DNA of 64,000 bases from an uncultured Kangiella sp. (GCA_947498625.1 CANMKR010000002.1:434001-498000), one strand, 5' to 3'; shown: positions 52,271 through 61,371, counted from the first letter of the stretch. Notes: generated from the sequence alone by a model not told the origin. A program made the numbers and translations.

Positions 52271-53086
52271 ATGCCCTCAAAAGGTAGCGGAGAATTTGAA
52301 CGTGGTTATATTGTCCCTATTGGGGGCTGTGAAAACTGGATAAGCCCGGAGGTTTGCGAGCAACTCAGAGGCTTATGCCTTAGCGCCCAAGCTAAAGCTT
52401 CAATTCTAAATATTTCTGAGCAAGAGTTAGAGCATCAAATAGCCCCCGTTCTTACCGATAATGGTTTTGCGGAATGTTCAGTTATCAATATTCAAAGTCG
52501 TCAAGATGCGCAAAACCCTGATAATCTAGATAAAATGCAGGCAGCCGATATTTTAATTATCGCTGGAGAAAGGCCACTACAAATTTCTACTTTGATTGGC
52601 GGCACTCTTATTGCCAAACAAATTAGAAAACTAAACGCTGATGGGGTGCATGTAGTAGGAACTTTTGGCGCCGCCACCATTTTAAGTGAACACATGATTG
52701 CTGGCGGGCAAGATGGTACAACCCCAACTCAAAATGGCGTGACTATGGCGCCGGGCATCGGTTTAACGAACCGTTTTATGGTGGATTATCACTTTGAGCA
52801 GCAAGGCCGCTTAGGCCGATTATTAACCGCTTTATCATACAACCCCTTCACTTTAGGTATAGGAATTGACGATGGCACCGCACTTTTCATCAGTCCAAAG
52901 GATGAATTAGTGGTTTTTGGGACAGGTGCCGCAACATTAATAGACCCAAGTAATCTACAATATTCATCGATGGGTTCAGCAGGAAGCGGCGATCCAATCT
53001 CTCTTTTTGGACTACAAATGCATATATTAGCGCAAGGAGCTCGTTTCACTTGCGAAAATCATAGTTATGATGAACACTGGGCTTAA
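52271..53086 (+). CDS. Cyanophycinase-like protein lacking the catalytic serine
   Basis: A cytoplasmic 271-aa protein with the S51/cyanophycinase layout: YIVPIGGCENW, IIAGERPLQISTLIGGT (Q-containing pocket loop), HVVGTFGAATILSEHMIAGG, APGIGLTNRFMVDYHFEQQG followed by RLGRLL, and LGIGIDDGTALFIS. In active enzymes the nucleophile elbow is GTSAG; here it is G130-T-F-G-A, with Phe at the serine position. H174, D172, R180 and R183 are kept. It is therefore a probable pseudo-enzyme or altered-function member. No cyanophycin synthetase is in the window. It follows the TMEM175-like gene by 9 bp. Confidence 0.78.
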   Translation: MPSKGSGEFERGYIVPIGGCENWISPEVCEQLRGLCLSAQAKASILNISEQELEHQIAPVLTDNGFAECSVINIQSRQDAQNPDNLDKMQAADILIIAGERPLQISTLIGGTLIAKQIRKLNADGVHVVGTFGAATILSEHMIAGGQDGTTPTQNGVTMAPGIGLTNRFMVDYHFEQQGRLGRLLTALSYNPFTLGIGIDDGTALFISPKDELVVFGTGAATLIDPSNLQYSSMGSAGSGDPISLFGLQMHILAQGARFTCENHSYDEHWA

Positions 53087-53169
53087 GACCTAGGTTTGAC
53101 TATCTAATATTCATTAGCACTTAGACAAAATATAGCGATTAATTCAAGTAACACATTAAGGTGTAATAA

Positions 53170-53805
53170 ATGACAACAGAGAAATCCTTTATGCAAAATT
53201 TCGGAAAAAGTTCTAAAAAAGTGACAAAGCTGGGTTTGCTACTTTCCTCCACTTTACTGGTGCTTGCCGCTTGTAAGACCGCTCCAGTAGCTCCCGTCGA
53301 AAAGGCAAAACCAGCACCGCCGCCAAAGCCTGTTAAAACTTATAAAAGTATTAATGTCGGTAGTAACAACTATATGACGGTTCCAAGTAGTTGGACTTTA
53401 AAATCTGGCTTTATGCCTAAGGGCTATGTTCGTTATACCGTTAAAAAGAATGACGTTCATATGGTTATAACGGGTTTCCAATCTGCGAAAAGCCAATTTT
53501 CCAGTAGCAAGAACCGTAAAGAGATAGATTCTAAAACCTTGCTTTATTGGTCATCGGCTTTAGATCGTAAAAAAGTTTATATCCCTATTACGGATCAATT
53601 TAAAACTGGTGAATATGTTCAATATGAATGTAAAACCCGTACTAAGTGTTACCAAGTCTTCCCATTATCTAAATGGGATTCAGTCATTGTGTCAGAATTT
53701 CAAGCCGGTGGCATGAAGTACAATATCACTGCAGGTGTAAATGGCCTAACTAAAGAAGCAGCACAAGATGTTCTTAAAGGCATCAAAAGTATTCAAGCCC
53801 AATAG
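53170..53805 (+). CDS. Lipoprotein of unknown function
   Basis: A protein of 211 aa. The signal region (KLGLLLSSTLLVLAAC, lipobox LAAC) sits behind an unusually long 20-residue N-terminal extension (MTTEKSFMQNFGKSSKKVTK). AAGGTG is six bases before the ATG, so this start is supported. A Pro-rich linker (PVEKAKPAPPPKPVK) leads to a compact beta domain (MTVPSSWTLKSGFMPKGYVR ... YVQYECKTRTKCYQVFPLSK) with two cysteines. I do not recognise it. Confidence 0.7.
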   Translation: MTTEKSFMQNFGKSSKKVTKLGLLLSSTLLVLAACKTAPVAPVEKAKPAPPPKPVKTYKSINVGSNNYMTVPSSWTLKSGFMPKGYVRYTVKKNDVHMVITGFQSAKSQFSSSKNRKEIDSKTLLYWSSALDRKKVYIPITDQFKTGEYVQYECKTRTKCYQVFPLSKWDSVIVSEFQAGGMKYNITAGVNGLTKEAAQDVLKGIKSIQAQ

Positions 53806-53826
53806 TAAGACATTTTGAAACCAATC

Positions 53827-53855
53827 AAAAAAGCCTGCTGATGCAGGCTTTGTTA
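53827..53855. terminator. Bidirectional terminator between the lipoprotein and gltX genes
   Basis: AAAGCCTGC (53830-53838), loop TGAT, GCAGGCTTT (53843-53851). On the minus strand six Us follow (for gltX); on the plus strand the tail is TTTGTTAT. Confidence 0.88.
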
Positions 53856-53880
53856 TATTAGCAATAGAGTACGAACTAAA

Positions 53881-55311
53881 CTAAGAATTTGCTTCACGTT
53901 CAGCAATAAATTCTAAAGCCTTATCAATTCTTCTTAACACCGCATCTTTGCCAATCCACTCAAGGGTGACACCTAAATCAGGCGACATTCCAGCTCCTGT
54001 GATGGCTACACGCAATGGCATCCCTACTTTGCCCATACCAACTTCTAGTTCGCTCGCTGTATCACTGACGATTTGATGCAGGGTTTCTGCTGACCAATCA
54101 GCTATTCCAGCTAGCTTTTCTTTGGCTAATTCTAACGGTTGTCGAGCGACAGGACGTAAATGCTTTTTAGCAGCATTCGGATCAAACTCTTGGTAATCCT
54201 CATAAAAATAACGAATCGCCGAAGCAAGTTCTTTCAAAGTTTTAACTCGCTCAGCCATTTCTGGAATCAATAATTCAACCGCGACGCCGTTGCTGGTATT
54301 TACATTTTGCTGATCTAGGTGCCACTGCAAATGGTTAACCACTTCAGCCGCTGGTAAAGACTTCATATATTGCTGATTGAGCCAATTTAATTTGTCGGTG
54401 TTAAACGCTGAAGGCGCTCTATTGACATCTTCTAGCGCAAACAAATCAATCATTTCTTGTAAGGAGAAAATTTCTTGATCGCCATGAGACCAACCCAATC
54501 TAACTAAGTAATTCAGCAATGCTTGCGGCAAATAACCATCATCACGATATTGCATCACACTCACAGCACCATGACGTTTAGATAAGCGCTTGCCATCATC
54601 ACCTAAAATCATAGGCACATGAGCAAATAGTGGTCGCTCTTTATTTTGAGCGCCACCAATAGCTTCAATCATATTAATTTGACGTGGGGTATTATTCACA
54701 TGGTCATCGCCACGAATCACATGAGTGATTTGCATATCTAAATCATCAACCACCACGGTAAAATTATAGGTTGGTGTGCCATCGGTTCGAGCAATGATCA
54801 AGTCATCAAGCTCTGAATTACTAACTGAAATTTCGCCTTTAATTAAATCATCAAAGACCACCGCACCATCCAACGGGTTCTTAAAACGGATTACGTGCGG
54901 CTGGGATAAATCTTGCTCAGCTGGGGTTAAATTGCGGCAATGACCATCGTAGCCAATATTTTGCTTATTCTGCATTTGCTCTTCACGCAAAGTATCTAAA
55001 CGCTCTTTTGAGCAAAAGCATGGGTATGCCTTTCCTTCTGCTAGCAACTGTTCTTTAACTTCAGCATACCGATCAAAACGCTTTGTCTGATAATAAGGCC
55101 CCTCATCATGAGATAAACCTAGCCACTCCATTCCGTCTAAAATCGCTTGAACCGACTCATCGGTCGAACGTTCGCGATCCGTATCTTCAATTCTCAGGAC
55201 AAAATCGCCAGATGTTTTCTTTGCATGTAAATAGCAATAAAGAGCAGTACGAGCACCGCCAACGTGCAAATAACCAGTTGGGCTGGGCGCGAATCGTGTT
55301 TTAACAGACAT
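53881..55311 (-). CDS. gltX: Glutamyl-tRNA synthetase
   Basis: Class I synthetase charging tRNA-Glu, 476 aa (E. coli 471). The HIGH-type motif is [20 protein letters not shown] and the KMSKS-type motif is [13 protein letters not shown] zinc-binding C-F-C ... YDGHC arrangement is present ([20 protein letters not shown] ... GYDGHCRNL). The C-terminal anticodon-binding domain ends with [20 protein letters not shown]. The discriminating bacterial form is assumed. It is divergent from tRNA-Val. Confidence 0.98.
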   Translation of the reverse strand: MSVKTRFAPSPTGYLHVGGARTALYCYLHAKKTSGDFVLRIEDTDRERSTDESVQAILDGMEWLGLSHDEGPYYQTKRFDRYAEVKEQLLAEGKAYPCFCSKERLDTLREEQMQNKQNIGYDGHCRNLTPAEQDLSQPHVIRFKNPLDGAVVFDDLIKGEISVSNSELDDLIIARTDGTPTYNFTVVVDDLDMQITHVIRGDDHVNNTPRQINMIEAIGGAQNKERPLFAHVPMILGDDGKRLSKRHGAVSVMQYRDDGYLPQALLNYLVRLGWSHGDQEIFSLQEMIDLFALEDVNRAPSAFNTDKLNWLNQQYMKSLPAAEVVNHLQWHLDQQNVNTSNGVAVELLIPEMAERVKTLKELASAIRYFYEDYQEFDPNAAKKHLRPVARQPLELAKEKLAGIADWSAETLHQIVSDTASELEVGMGKVGMPLRVAITGAGMSPDLGVTLEWIGKDAVLRRIDKALEFIAEREANS

Positions 55312-55412
55312 AATATTGAGCTTGATTGAGTGAATTGCGGCTATTTTAACAAGGGGATTTTTATTACTAAAGTACTATCTCAACTTATCGCAAAAATAAT
55401 TCCAATAAATGC

Positions 55413-55441
55413 TTGACCATAGATAAAAGCCGCCTTAAAAT
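55413..55441 (+). promoter_or_regulatory. Promoter of tRNA-Val
   Basis: -35 TTGACC (55413-55418), exactly 17 bp, -10 TAAAAT (55436-55441), followed by the discriminator GCGCGCC. It is a strong sigma70 promoter with the GC-rich discriminator of stringently controlled stable-RNA genes. Confidence 0.88.
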
Positions 55442-55486
55442 GCGCGCCGTTCTCTAGAGAAGCATAAGCTTAATAGATAACTTTCT

Positions 55487-55562
55487 GGGTGGTTAGCTCA
55501 GTTGGGAGAGCATCGCCCTTACAAGGCGAGGGTCACTGGTTCGAGCCCAGTACCACCCACCA
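55487..55562 (+). tRNA. tRNA-Val (TAC)
   Basis: A 76-nt cloverleaf with encoded CCA. It starts GGGTGGTTAGCTCAGTTGGG, has anticodon TAC at 55520-55522 in TCGCC-CTTACAA-GGCGA, T loop GGTTCGAGCCC, and acceptor stem GGGTGGT/ACCACCC. Confidence 0.98.
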
Positions 55563-55584
55563 GATTCTGGTCTTATTATAGGCC

Positions 55585-55617
55585 AAAAAAAGCCCTAGCA
55601 TTGCTAGGGCTTTTTTT
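55585..55617 (+). terminator. Terminator of tRNA-Val
   Basis: AGCCCTAGCA (55591-55600) pairs with TGCTAGGGCT (55602-55611), flanked by six As and seven Ts. It begins about 22 bp past the tRNA. Confidence 0.92.
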
Positions 55618-55651
55618 GTATTGAGGGGAAACTCTCTCTTTTAAAGTATTA

Positions 55652-56191
55652 TTAGTTTTTTCTAACTAACTTCAAATTAGAATCTAGCATCTTCTCTATA
55701 CGGAAAAACAACTCATAGCGGGAAAAAGGCTTTTTCAAAAAATCATCCGCGCCGATTCTTGATGCATAAAAAATCTCAGTGGCTTGATGGTTACCGCTCA
55801 TCATCATTATAGGGATGTCTTTGGTTCTAGGATCTCGGCGTAATTTCCTAAGAGCTGCAAATCCATCCATTTCTGGCAGAACTATATCTAAAAAGATCAA
55901 ATCGGGTAGCACTTTAAATGCTGTTTCTAAGCCTTCTTCCGCCGAAAGCGCTGTGTAGGCTTTATAATCATTTTGCAGCATCATCTTCTTTAGCATCGAG
56001 CAAATGGTTTTAGAATCATCAATGATTAGAATCTTTGAACCAGCAACTGCATTTACACGCTGCTTTGCTCGACGCTCGGAAGTTTTTGATGATTCTTCTG
56101 TCTGAAACTTATTCGCAAACTGCTTATCTAGTTTTGCTTCTTCAGATGAGGATTTATTTAATAGCGACTTTACTTTAGTAAAAAGTCCCAT
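55652..56191 (-). CDS. CheY-like response regulator with N-terminal extension
   Basis: A protein of 179 aa. The ATG at 56191 has GGAG five bases upstream; the frame extends further but without an RBS. An N-terminal basic, Lys/Ser/Glu-rich tail (residues ~1-50) precedes a single receiver domain: ILIIDDSKTICSMLKKMMLQ, LIFLDIVLPEMDGFAAL with the phospho-acceptor Asp, MMMSG and DDFLKKPFSRYELF. It has no output domain. It resembles the PilG/PilH type of twitching-motility regulators, but no kinase is nearby, so it is an orphan. Confidence 0.82.
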   Translation of the reverse strand: MGLFTKVKSLLNKSSSEEAKLDKQFANKFQTEESSKTSERRAKQRVNAVAGSKILIIDDSKTICSMLKKMMLQNDYKAYTALSAEEGLETAFKVLPDLIFLDIVLPEMDGFAALRKLRRDPRTKDIPIMMMSGNHQATEIFYASRIGADDFLKKPFSRYELFFRIEKMLDSNLKLVRKN

Positions 56192-56374
56192 CAAGGCTCC
56201 AAAATTATTGTTAATTCGATTATATTTCGAGCAGTATAAACTTTGCAAAAATCAGTGTCTAACAAAGCTGTGTGAAAGATTGTTAATTGTATATTAATTC
56301 ACAATTTAATTTAAAATCTGCCCTAGCTCTGGCAAAATAGCTACAGAATTTCAAGATGCAGCCTCGCAACTATT

Positions 56375-57757
56375 ATGTCGTTAGACTTAACTTCATTACA
56401 AATACTGTTAGATTCTGATTGCTTACTCATTGATAGTGATTCTTTACAGCATTATGGCAAAGATTGGACTAACTTTTATACAGTAGCTCCAATCGCCATT
56501 GCCTTCCCAAAAACCACCGAGCAGGTTCAGGCAATAGTTCATTGGTGCGCTCAAAATCAGGTAGCCATAGTCCCTTCTGGTGGTCGCACAGGTTTAAGCG
56601 GAGGCGCGGTTGCCAGTAATGGTGAACTGGTGGTTGCATTAGACAAAATGAATAAAATTTTAGACTTTAATGCAGCAGCTAAGCGCCTGCATTGTCAGGC
56701 TGGCGTGATTACTGAGCAAATACAGCAGTTCGCAGAAGATAAAAGTCTTTATTATCCCGTAGATTTTGCCTCTACCGGGTCAAGTCAAATAGGCGGTAAC
56801 ATCGCAACCAATGCCGGTGGTATCAAAGTGATTAAATATGGTATGACCCGCGATTGGGTGTTGGGCCTAAAAGTCGTCACTGGTTCTGGCGAGGTTCTCG
56901 AGTTAAACCAAGGGCTTATTAAGAATGCTACTGGCTATGATTTTAGGCATTTATTTATCGGTAGCGAAGGAACCCTTGGAATAATAACTGAAGCCACCAT
57001 TGGTTTAGCAAGAAAACCTGAAAACTTAACTGTATTATTACTGGCTATACCTGATTTAAATAGCTTAATGCCCATCCTCGAGGCCTTTCAGCAACAAGTT
57101 GATTTGACTGCTTATGAATTCTTTTCAGATGTGGCGCTGAGCAAAGTCATGGATATCCATAAAATGCCAGCTCCGCTGGAAACTGAAGCGCCCTTTTATT
57201 GTTTGTTAGAGTTAGATGCGACCTCTGAGACTGAGCTTGATAAAGCCTTTGCGGTATTTGAAACCTGTATGGAACAGGGCTTGCTATTAGACGGTGCCAT
57301 CAGTCAAAGTGAACAACAAGCCCAAGATTTATGGAAATATCGTGAGTATATTTCAGAAAGTATTTCCCACTATAAGCCATATAAAAATGATATAGCGGTT
57401 ACCCCTGAGAAAATTTCTGAGTTTTTAGAAGCGGTCGATGCTATTGTTAAATCCGAATACCCTGAATTTGAGGTGGTATGGTTTGGTCATATCGGCGATG
57501 GTAACTTGCATTTAAATATTTTAAAGCCCGATGCCCTATCGGTTGATGACTTTAAAGCTCAATGTGAGACGGTAAGCCCTAAGATATTCCAGCGCTTGCA
57601 AGCAATGAAAGGTACTATTTCTGCTGAGCATGGTGTGGGGTTGTTAAAAAAGCCTTATCTTAATTACAGTCGCAGTGATGCGGAAATCAAATTAATGCAA
57701 GCTGTTAAAAAAGCTTTCGACCCTAACGGCATCATGAACCCAGGAAAACTGATTTAG
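56375..57757 (+). CDS. FAD-binding D-2-hydroxyacid dehydrogenase (D-2-hydroxyglutarate dehydrogenase-like)
   Basis: VAO/GlcD-family flavoenzyme of 460 aa. The FAD-binding half shows AIVPSGGRTGLSGGAVASNG, FASTGSSQIGGNIATNAGGI and LFIGSEGTLGIITEATIGLA. The C-terminal FAD-oxidase domain has VVWFGHIGDGNLHLNIL and TISAEHGVGLLKKPYLNYSR, typical of D-lactate and D-2-hydroxyglutarate dehydrogenases. The substrate is probably D-2-hydroxyglutarate or D-lactate; sequence alone does not decide. It overlaps the following ZIP-like gene at one base (TAGTG). Confidence 0.85.
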   Translation: MSLDLTSLQILLDSDCLLIDSDSLQHYGKDWTNFYTVAPIAIAFPKTTEQVQAIVHWCAQNQVAIVPSGGRTGLSGGAVASNGELVVALDKMNKILDFNAAAKRLHCQAGVITEQIQQFAEDKSLYYPVDFASTGSSQIGGNIATNAGGIKVIKYGMTRDWVLGLKVVTGSGEVLELNQGLIKNATGYDFRHLFIGSEGTLGIITEATIGLARKPENLTVLLLAIPDLNSLMPILEAFQQQVDLTAYEFFSDVALSKVMDIHKMPAPLETEAPFYCLLELDATSETELDKAFAVFETCMEQGLLLDGAISQSEQQAQDLWKYREYISESISHYKPYKNDIAVTPEKISEFLEAVDAIVKSEYPEFEVVWFGHIGDGNLHLNILKPDALSVDDFKAQCETVSPKIFQRLQAMKGTISAEHGVGLLKKPYLNYSRSDAEIKLMQAVKKAFDPNGIMNPGKLI

Positions 57758-58509
57758 TGACTTACTTAATTCTCAGTATTATCTCCATCTTAATTGGGCC
57801 ATTAGTTTTATCTTTGTTTCCGCACAGTAGACGCCTTGATAACTTCCTTTTCTCATTCGTCTTAATCTCAGTCGGCGGTATTTTACTGACAGAGCTATTG
57901 CCTTCACTCTGGCAAACCATGGGGTTAATGTTAATACCCGCTGTGGCTTTAGGTTTTTTTGGACCAGGTTTAGTTGAAGTCAGCTTTCGCAAAGCAGCTG
58001 ATAAAGCCCATAAGTTTGCGCTACTTTTGGGTATCTTTGGATTGGTATTACATTCAGCCCTAGATGGCATGGCCGTTGTCGAGCAACAAAACACTCAAAT
58101 GCTTTCTTATGCGGTGATAATACATCGTCTTATCGTGGGTTTAAGTATTTGGTGGCTGGTAGAACCTATTTGGGGTAAATCCAAAAGCTCCTTAGTTTTT
58201 GCCCTATTGATAGCCTCTACTGTAACCGGATTTTATATGGCAACAGCCATGATTGGTGAAGATTGGATCAATAGCGATCAAACTTGGATTCTCTACTTTC
58301 AAGCCATTGTTGCTGGCACCCTTTTGCATGTCATCATCCATAGGCCGCATATTGATGATGAAGGCCATCATCATGATCATGCTAGTGCGATAGAAGATGA
58401 TCCTGACCATTCTCATTCACACGGTATCGTTATAAAGCATATGGGCTATTTTAGCCTTGGGGCTGTTGCAGCGGTTTTATTATTGATCTTGATTTATCAT
58501 TACCACTAA
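57757..58509 (+). CDS. ZIP-like membrane protein with His-rich loop
   Basis: Inner-membrane protein of 250 aa with about seven hydrophobic segments. The helix LHSALDGMAVVEQQ and the segment YAVIIHRLIVGLSIWWLV resemble the metal-binding helices of ZIP transporters, but with altered HxxPE-type signatures (HSALDG, HRLIVG). A loop near the C-terminus reads HIDDEGHHHDHASAIEDDPD followed by HSHSHG, a likely metal-binding stretch. It starts with GTG at the last base of the preceding stop, so the genes are coupled. Zinc or another divalent metal is the probable substrate. Confidence 0.65.
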   Translation: MTYLILSIISILIGPLVLSLFPHSRRLDNFLFSFVLISVGGILLTELLPSLWQTMGLMLIPAVALGFFGPGLVEVSFRKAADKAHKFALLLGIFGLVLHSALDGMAVVEQQNTQMLSYAVIIHRLIVGLSIWWLVEPIWGKSKSSLVFALLIASTVTGFYMATAMIGEDWINSDQTWILYFQAIVAGTLLHVIIHRPHIDDEGHHHDHASAIEDDPDHSHSHGIVIKHMGYFSLGAVAAVLLLILIYHYH

Positions 58510-58532
58510 TTCTTAAAGTCGTGCCATTCATT

Positions 58533-58548
58533 TGGCACGCTTCTTGCT
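58533..58548 (+). promoter_or_regulatory. Sigma54 promoter of the kinase/regulator operon
   Basis: TGGCACGCTTCTTGCT fits the -24/-12 consensus TGGCACRN4TTGCW perfectly, with GG at 58534-58535 and GC at 58546-58547 (GG-N10-GC). It is 40 bp upstream of the kinase GTG. GTGCCA at 58521-58526 makes an inverted repeat with the TGGCAC element. Confidence 0.9.
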
Positions 58549-58587
58549 TAATTAATCATATTATCCTACATTAATCAGGACTAAAGT

Positions 58588-59883
58588 GTGATCAATCAAA
58601 TGAGCATAAGAACCAAATTACTAACTCTTTTTATTTCGCTATTAGCTATTTTACTAGCGCTTCAAGGATTTCTTTATTATCAGTACAATGACAAGTTATC
58701 TGAGCGGCTCGGTGAAGCTGCTTTTGAGGTATCTAAAGATACCGCCGGTGTTTTAATTCGAAACCAAAATATTTTATTCAAATCACAAGTTTACTCGGTT
58801 GATAGTAATGGGCGAATTACTAGAGAATTAATCCAGATCCCTAGTAACACCAATATTCAAATCACCCTTGCCGACGATACCAAAGATCAAGCCATCAAAC
58901 TGCGCAATAAAAACACAGAATATAAAATTCCCATTCCACGATTGGAAGTTCAAGATACCATTGCCGAACTGCGCCAACAGAATCTTTGGATAACCTTTTT
59001 ACTCTTTGCTTTTGCGATTGTCATAGTCGGCTTTTTAACTTACAGCATTACTAAACCCTTATTGGCACTCAATCAGGCGGCAAAAAAAATTAGCGCTGGC
59101 GAGCTTGGCACACAGGTTGAAGTTCCCCAGTATAAATATGGCCAAGACGTTGCAGATACCATAGAACAATTTAATAAGATGTCGAAAGATTTAGTTGAAT
59201 ATCAAAAGCAACAATTGAATAAACAAGAACTTGAACATTTTAAAGAGCTAGGCAGTATTTCTCGAGGACTGGCTCATAACCTGCGTAATCCTCTAAACAC
59301 TCTTCAATTAAGTTTAGAGCAACTTGAAACTAAACACCCTGAGCTAACCTCCAGTCATTTATCTTGTACTGCCAAAGAGCAAGTTAATCGTATCGAACAA
59401 TGGTTAAAGTCATTCACCTTAATCATGGAGCAAGGGATAGAAAAGCAGTCCATTCCAATTCAACATATTATCAACAGCGCCATATCCATTTACTCCAAAG
59501 ATGAGGTAAAAGTATTGCATGAAGAAGACTTTAATATTTATTGCGTCGAAACCGAGTTGGTGATGATTTTACAGATCTTGATTCAAAATGCTTTGGAAGC
59601 ATACGATGACGTTGTTAGCCATAACAAACTAGTCACATTAGAAATCAAGAAACATGATGATAAGATTTCGATACAAGTCTCAGATCAAGGTAAAGGTATT
59701 TCAGATTCCATTAAGAGTTCGATCTTTAAACCTTATAACACTGACAAAACCTACGGCTCTGGAATGGGGCTTTTTATCGCAAGAAGACTGATAAAACACC
59801 GTTATGGCGGCGATATCCAGCTAGAAGACAACAAACCTCATGGCACAATAATCACGCTACAGATAATCTCAGAGACAAGATAG
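58588..59883 (+). CDS. Sensor histidine kinase of a sigma54 system
   Basis: Membrane sensor kinase of 431 aa. The GTG start at 58588 has AGGA seven bases upstream; an in-frame ATG 12 bases later lacks a well-placed RBS. Two membrane segments (residues ~11-31 and ~133-152) enclose a ~100-residue periplasmic domain. HAMP follows (ITKPLLALNQAAKKISAGEL), then the H box ELGSISRGLAHNLRNPLNTL with H230. The N box is LIQNALEAYDDV, and the G boxes are DQGKGIS and GSGMGLFIARRLIKHRYGG. It is followed directly by its NtrC-type partner. Confidence 0.87.
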   Translation: MINQMSIRTKLLTLFISLLAILLALQGFLYYQYNDKLSERLGEAAFEVSKDTAGVLIRNQNILFKSQVYSVDSNGRITRELIQIPSNTNIQITLADDTKDQAIKLRNKNTEYKIPIPRLEVQDTIAELRQQNLWITFLLFAFAIVIVGFLTYSITKPLLALNQAAKKISAGELGTQVEVPQYKYGQDVADTIEQFNKMSKDLVEYQKQQLNKQELEHFKELGSISRGLAHNLRNPLNTLQLSLEQLETKHPELTSSHLSCTAKEQVNRIEQWLKSFTLIMEQGIEKQSIPIQHIINSAISIYSKDEVKVLHEEDFNIYCVETELVMILQILIQNALEAYDDVVSHNKLVTLEIKKHDDKISIQVSDQGKGISDSIKSSIFKPYNTDKTYGSGMGLFIARRLIKHRYGGDIQLEDNKPHGTIITLQIISETR

Positions 59884-61236
59884 ATGACTAAAGCAAAAAT
59901 ACTAATAGTAGAAGATGAAGTTTCTCAAGGTAAACTCATCCAGGAAATATTATCTGAGCAAGGCTATATCACTAGCTACTTAGAAACTGCCGAAGATGCC
60001 CTTGAATTATTGCAGGCTGAGAGTTTTGATATCATCATCTCCGATTGGAGATTAACTGGTAAGGATGGTCTTTGGCTATTAGAAGAAGCGCAGAAAATTA
60101 AACCTAATATCTATTTTGTTCTGGCGACTGCCTATGGCTCCATTCAACATGCGGTTGAAGCAGTAAAAAAAGGTGCCAGTGATTATTTAACTAAGCCTTA
60201 CAGTCGAGACCAATTAATTTTTTGTGTAGAAAGAGCTTGCGAAAAGATTTTACTAACAAAAGAAAATAGCTCCTTACAGCAGGAATTACAGCAGCGAAGC
60301 CAACTTATCGATATGATTGGCAACTCTAAACCAATGCAACAAATTTTTCATCAGTTACAAAAGTTGGCCCCAACTGATGCCACCATACACATCAATGGAG
60401 AAAGTGGTACAGGCAAAGAGTTGGCTGCTCGAGCTCTACATAAATTATCGCCACGATCAAAAAAGCCGTTCATTGTTGTTAATTGTGGAGCTATACCAGA
60501 AGGGTTAGCTGAAGCTGAATTATTCGGTGCTGAAAAAGGTGCTTTCACAGGAGCAGTACACACTAAAATGGGCTGCTTTGAAGCAGCAAATGGTGGCACA
60601 TTATTCTTGGACGAAGTAGCCGAGTTAACACCTGCTATTCAAACCAAATTATTACGAGTATTGCAAGATTCAACACTCACCAGAGTTGGCTCACAACAAA
60701 CTGTTGCGATCGATGTTAGGATTATTTCTGCCACCCATAAGTGCCTGAAAGATTTAGTTAGCCAAAATTTATTTAGAGAAGATTTATTGTATCGATTAAA
60801 CGTGATCCCTATTTCGATGCCAGCCTTAAGAGAACGCATCAGTGATCTGCCTGCCTTAATTACTTTCTTTAATCATAAACATGCATCCCAACACCAAGTA
60901 CCCCCGTTAAAGATTAATCAGCCATTGCTGCAAACTTTCGAAGGATATAGCTGGCCCGGTAATATCCGCGAACTTTCGCATACAATCGAGCGGTTGATGC
61001 TGCTTTCTGATGATGGCAACATTACTAAAGGCGATCTAAGTTTCTTAGAATCACCGAAAGAAGCAGAAACTTTGTCGCTTCCACAATCAGGTATTAGCTG
61101 GGAAAAGATGGAACACACCTTCTACAAACAAGCGCTAGAATATGCAAATGGCAATAAGAGGAAAGCTGCAGATTTACTCGGTTTAAGTTACAAAACCTTT
61201 TTATATCGTCTAGAAAAATTCCTTATCTCAGGCTAA
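59884..61236 (+). CDS. NtrC-family sigma54-dependent response regulator
   Basis: Enhancer-binding protein of 450 aa. The receiver domain has VEDE and D54 in ISDWRLTGKDG. The AAA+ domain shows Walker A GESGTGKE (172-179), the sigma54-contact loop GAFTGA (219-224), Walker B TLFLDEVAEL and the arginine-finger region FREDLLYRLNVIPISMPALR. The Fis-type HTH at the end reads NGNKRKAADLLGLSYKTFLY. All parts needed to activate sigma54 RNA polymerase are present. It starts at the base after the kinase stop. Likely targets are its own operon and the gene at 61372-62001, both with sigma54 promoters. Confidence 0.93.
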   Translation: MTKAKILIVEDEVSQGKLIQEILSEQGYITSYLETAEDALELLQAESFDIIISDWRLTGKDGLWLLEEAQKIKPNIYFVLATAYGSIQHAVEAVKKGASDYLTKPYSRDQLIFCVERACEKILLTKENSSLQQELQQRSQLIDMIGNSKPMQQIFHQLQKLAPTDATIHINGESGTGKELAARALHKLSPRSKKPFIVVNCGAIPEGLAEAELFGAEKGAFTGAVHTKMGCFEAANGGTLFLDEVAELTPAIQTKLLRVLQDSTLTRVGSQQTVAIDVRIISATHKCLKDLVSQNLFREDLLYRLNVIPISMPALRERISDLPALITFFNHKHASQHQVPPLKINQPLLQTFEGYSWPGNIRELSHTIERLMLLSDDGNITKGDLSFLESPKEAETLSLPQSGISWEKMEHTFYKQALEYANGNKRKAADLLGLSYKTFLYRLEKFLISG

Positions 61237-61254
61237 TATCCTCAAATAAGGAAT
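61218..61254. promoter_or_regulatory. 9-bp inverted repeat upstream of the second sigma54 promoter
   Basis: ATTCCTTAT (61218-61226) is perfectly inverted as ATAAGGAAT (61246-61254), spanning the regulator stop codon and ending about 50 bp before the -24 element. It could be the enhancer site of the NtrC-type regulator; a weak terminator (tail CTTTCT) is the alternative. Confidence 0.5.
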
Positions 61255-61304
61255 CTTTCTCGCATTATTACTAGCCTAATCTTATTTTCAAGGTGATATA
61301 AGGT

Positions 61305-61320
61305 TGGCACACTTTTTGCT
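61305..61320 (+). promoter_or_regulatory. Sigma54 promoter of the exported-protein gene
   Basis: TGGCACACTTTTTGCT is a perfect -24/-12 element with GG at 61306-61307 and GC at 61318-61319 (GG-N10-GC), 51 bp upstream of the ATG at 61372. Confidence 0.9.
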
Positions 61321-61327
61321 TATATTC

Positions 61328-61350
61328 ATACGTAAGATTCATTTACGTAT
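61328..61350. promoter_or_regulatory. Perfect 8-bp palindrome at the predicted transcription start
   Basis: ATACGTAA (61328-61335), GATTCAT, TTACGTAT (61343-61350). It begins about 9 bp after the -12 element, so it overlaps or directly follows the +1 site. It is either an operator or a 5' mRNA hairpin. Confidence 0.55.
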
Positions 61351-61371
61351 TATTAATAAGAGGAAAATATA

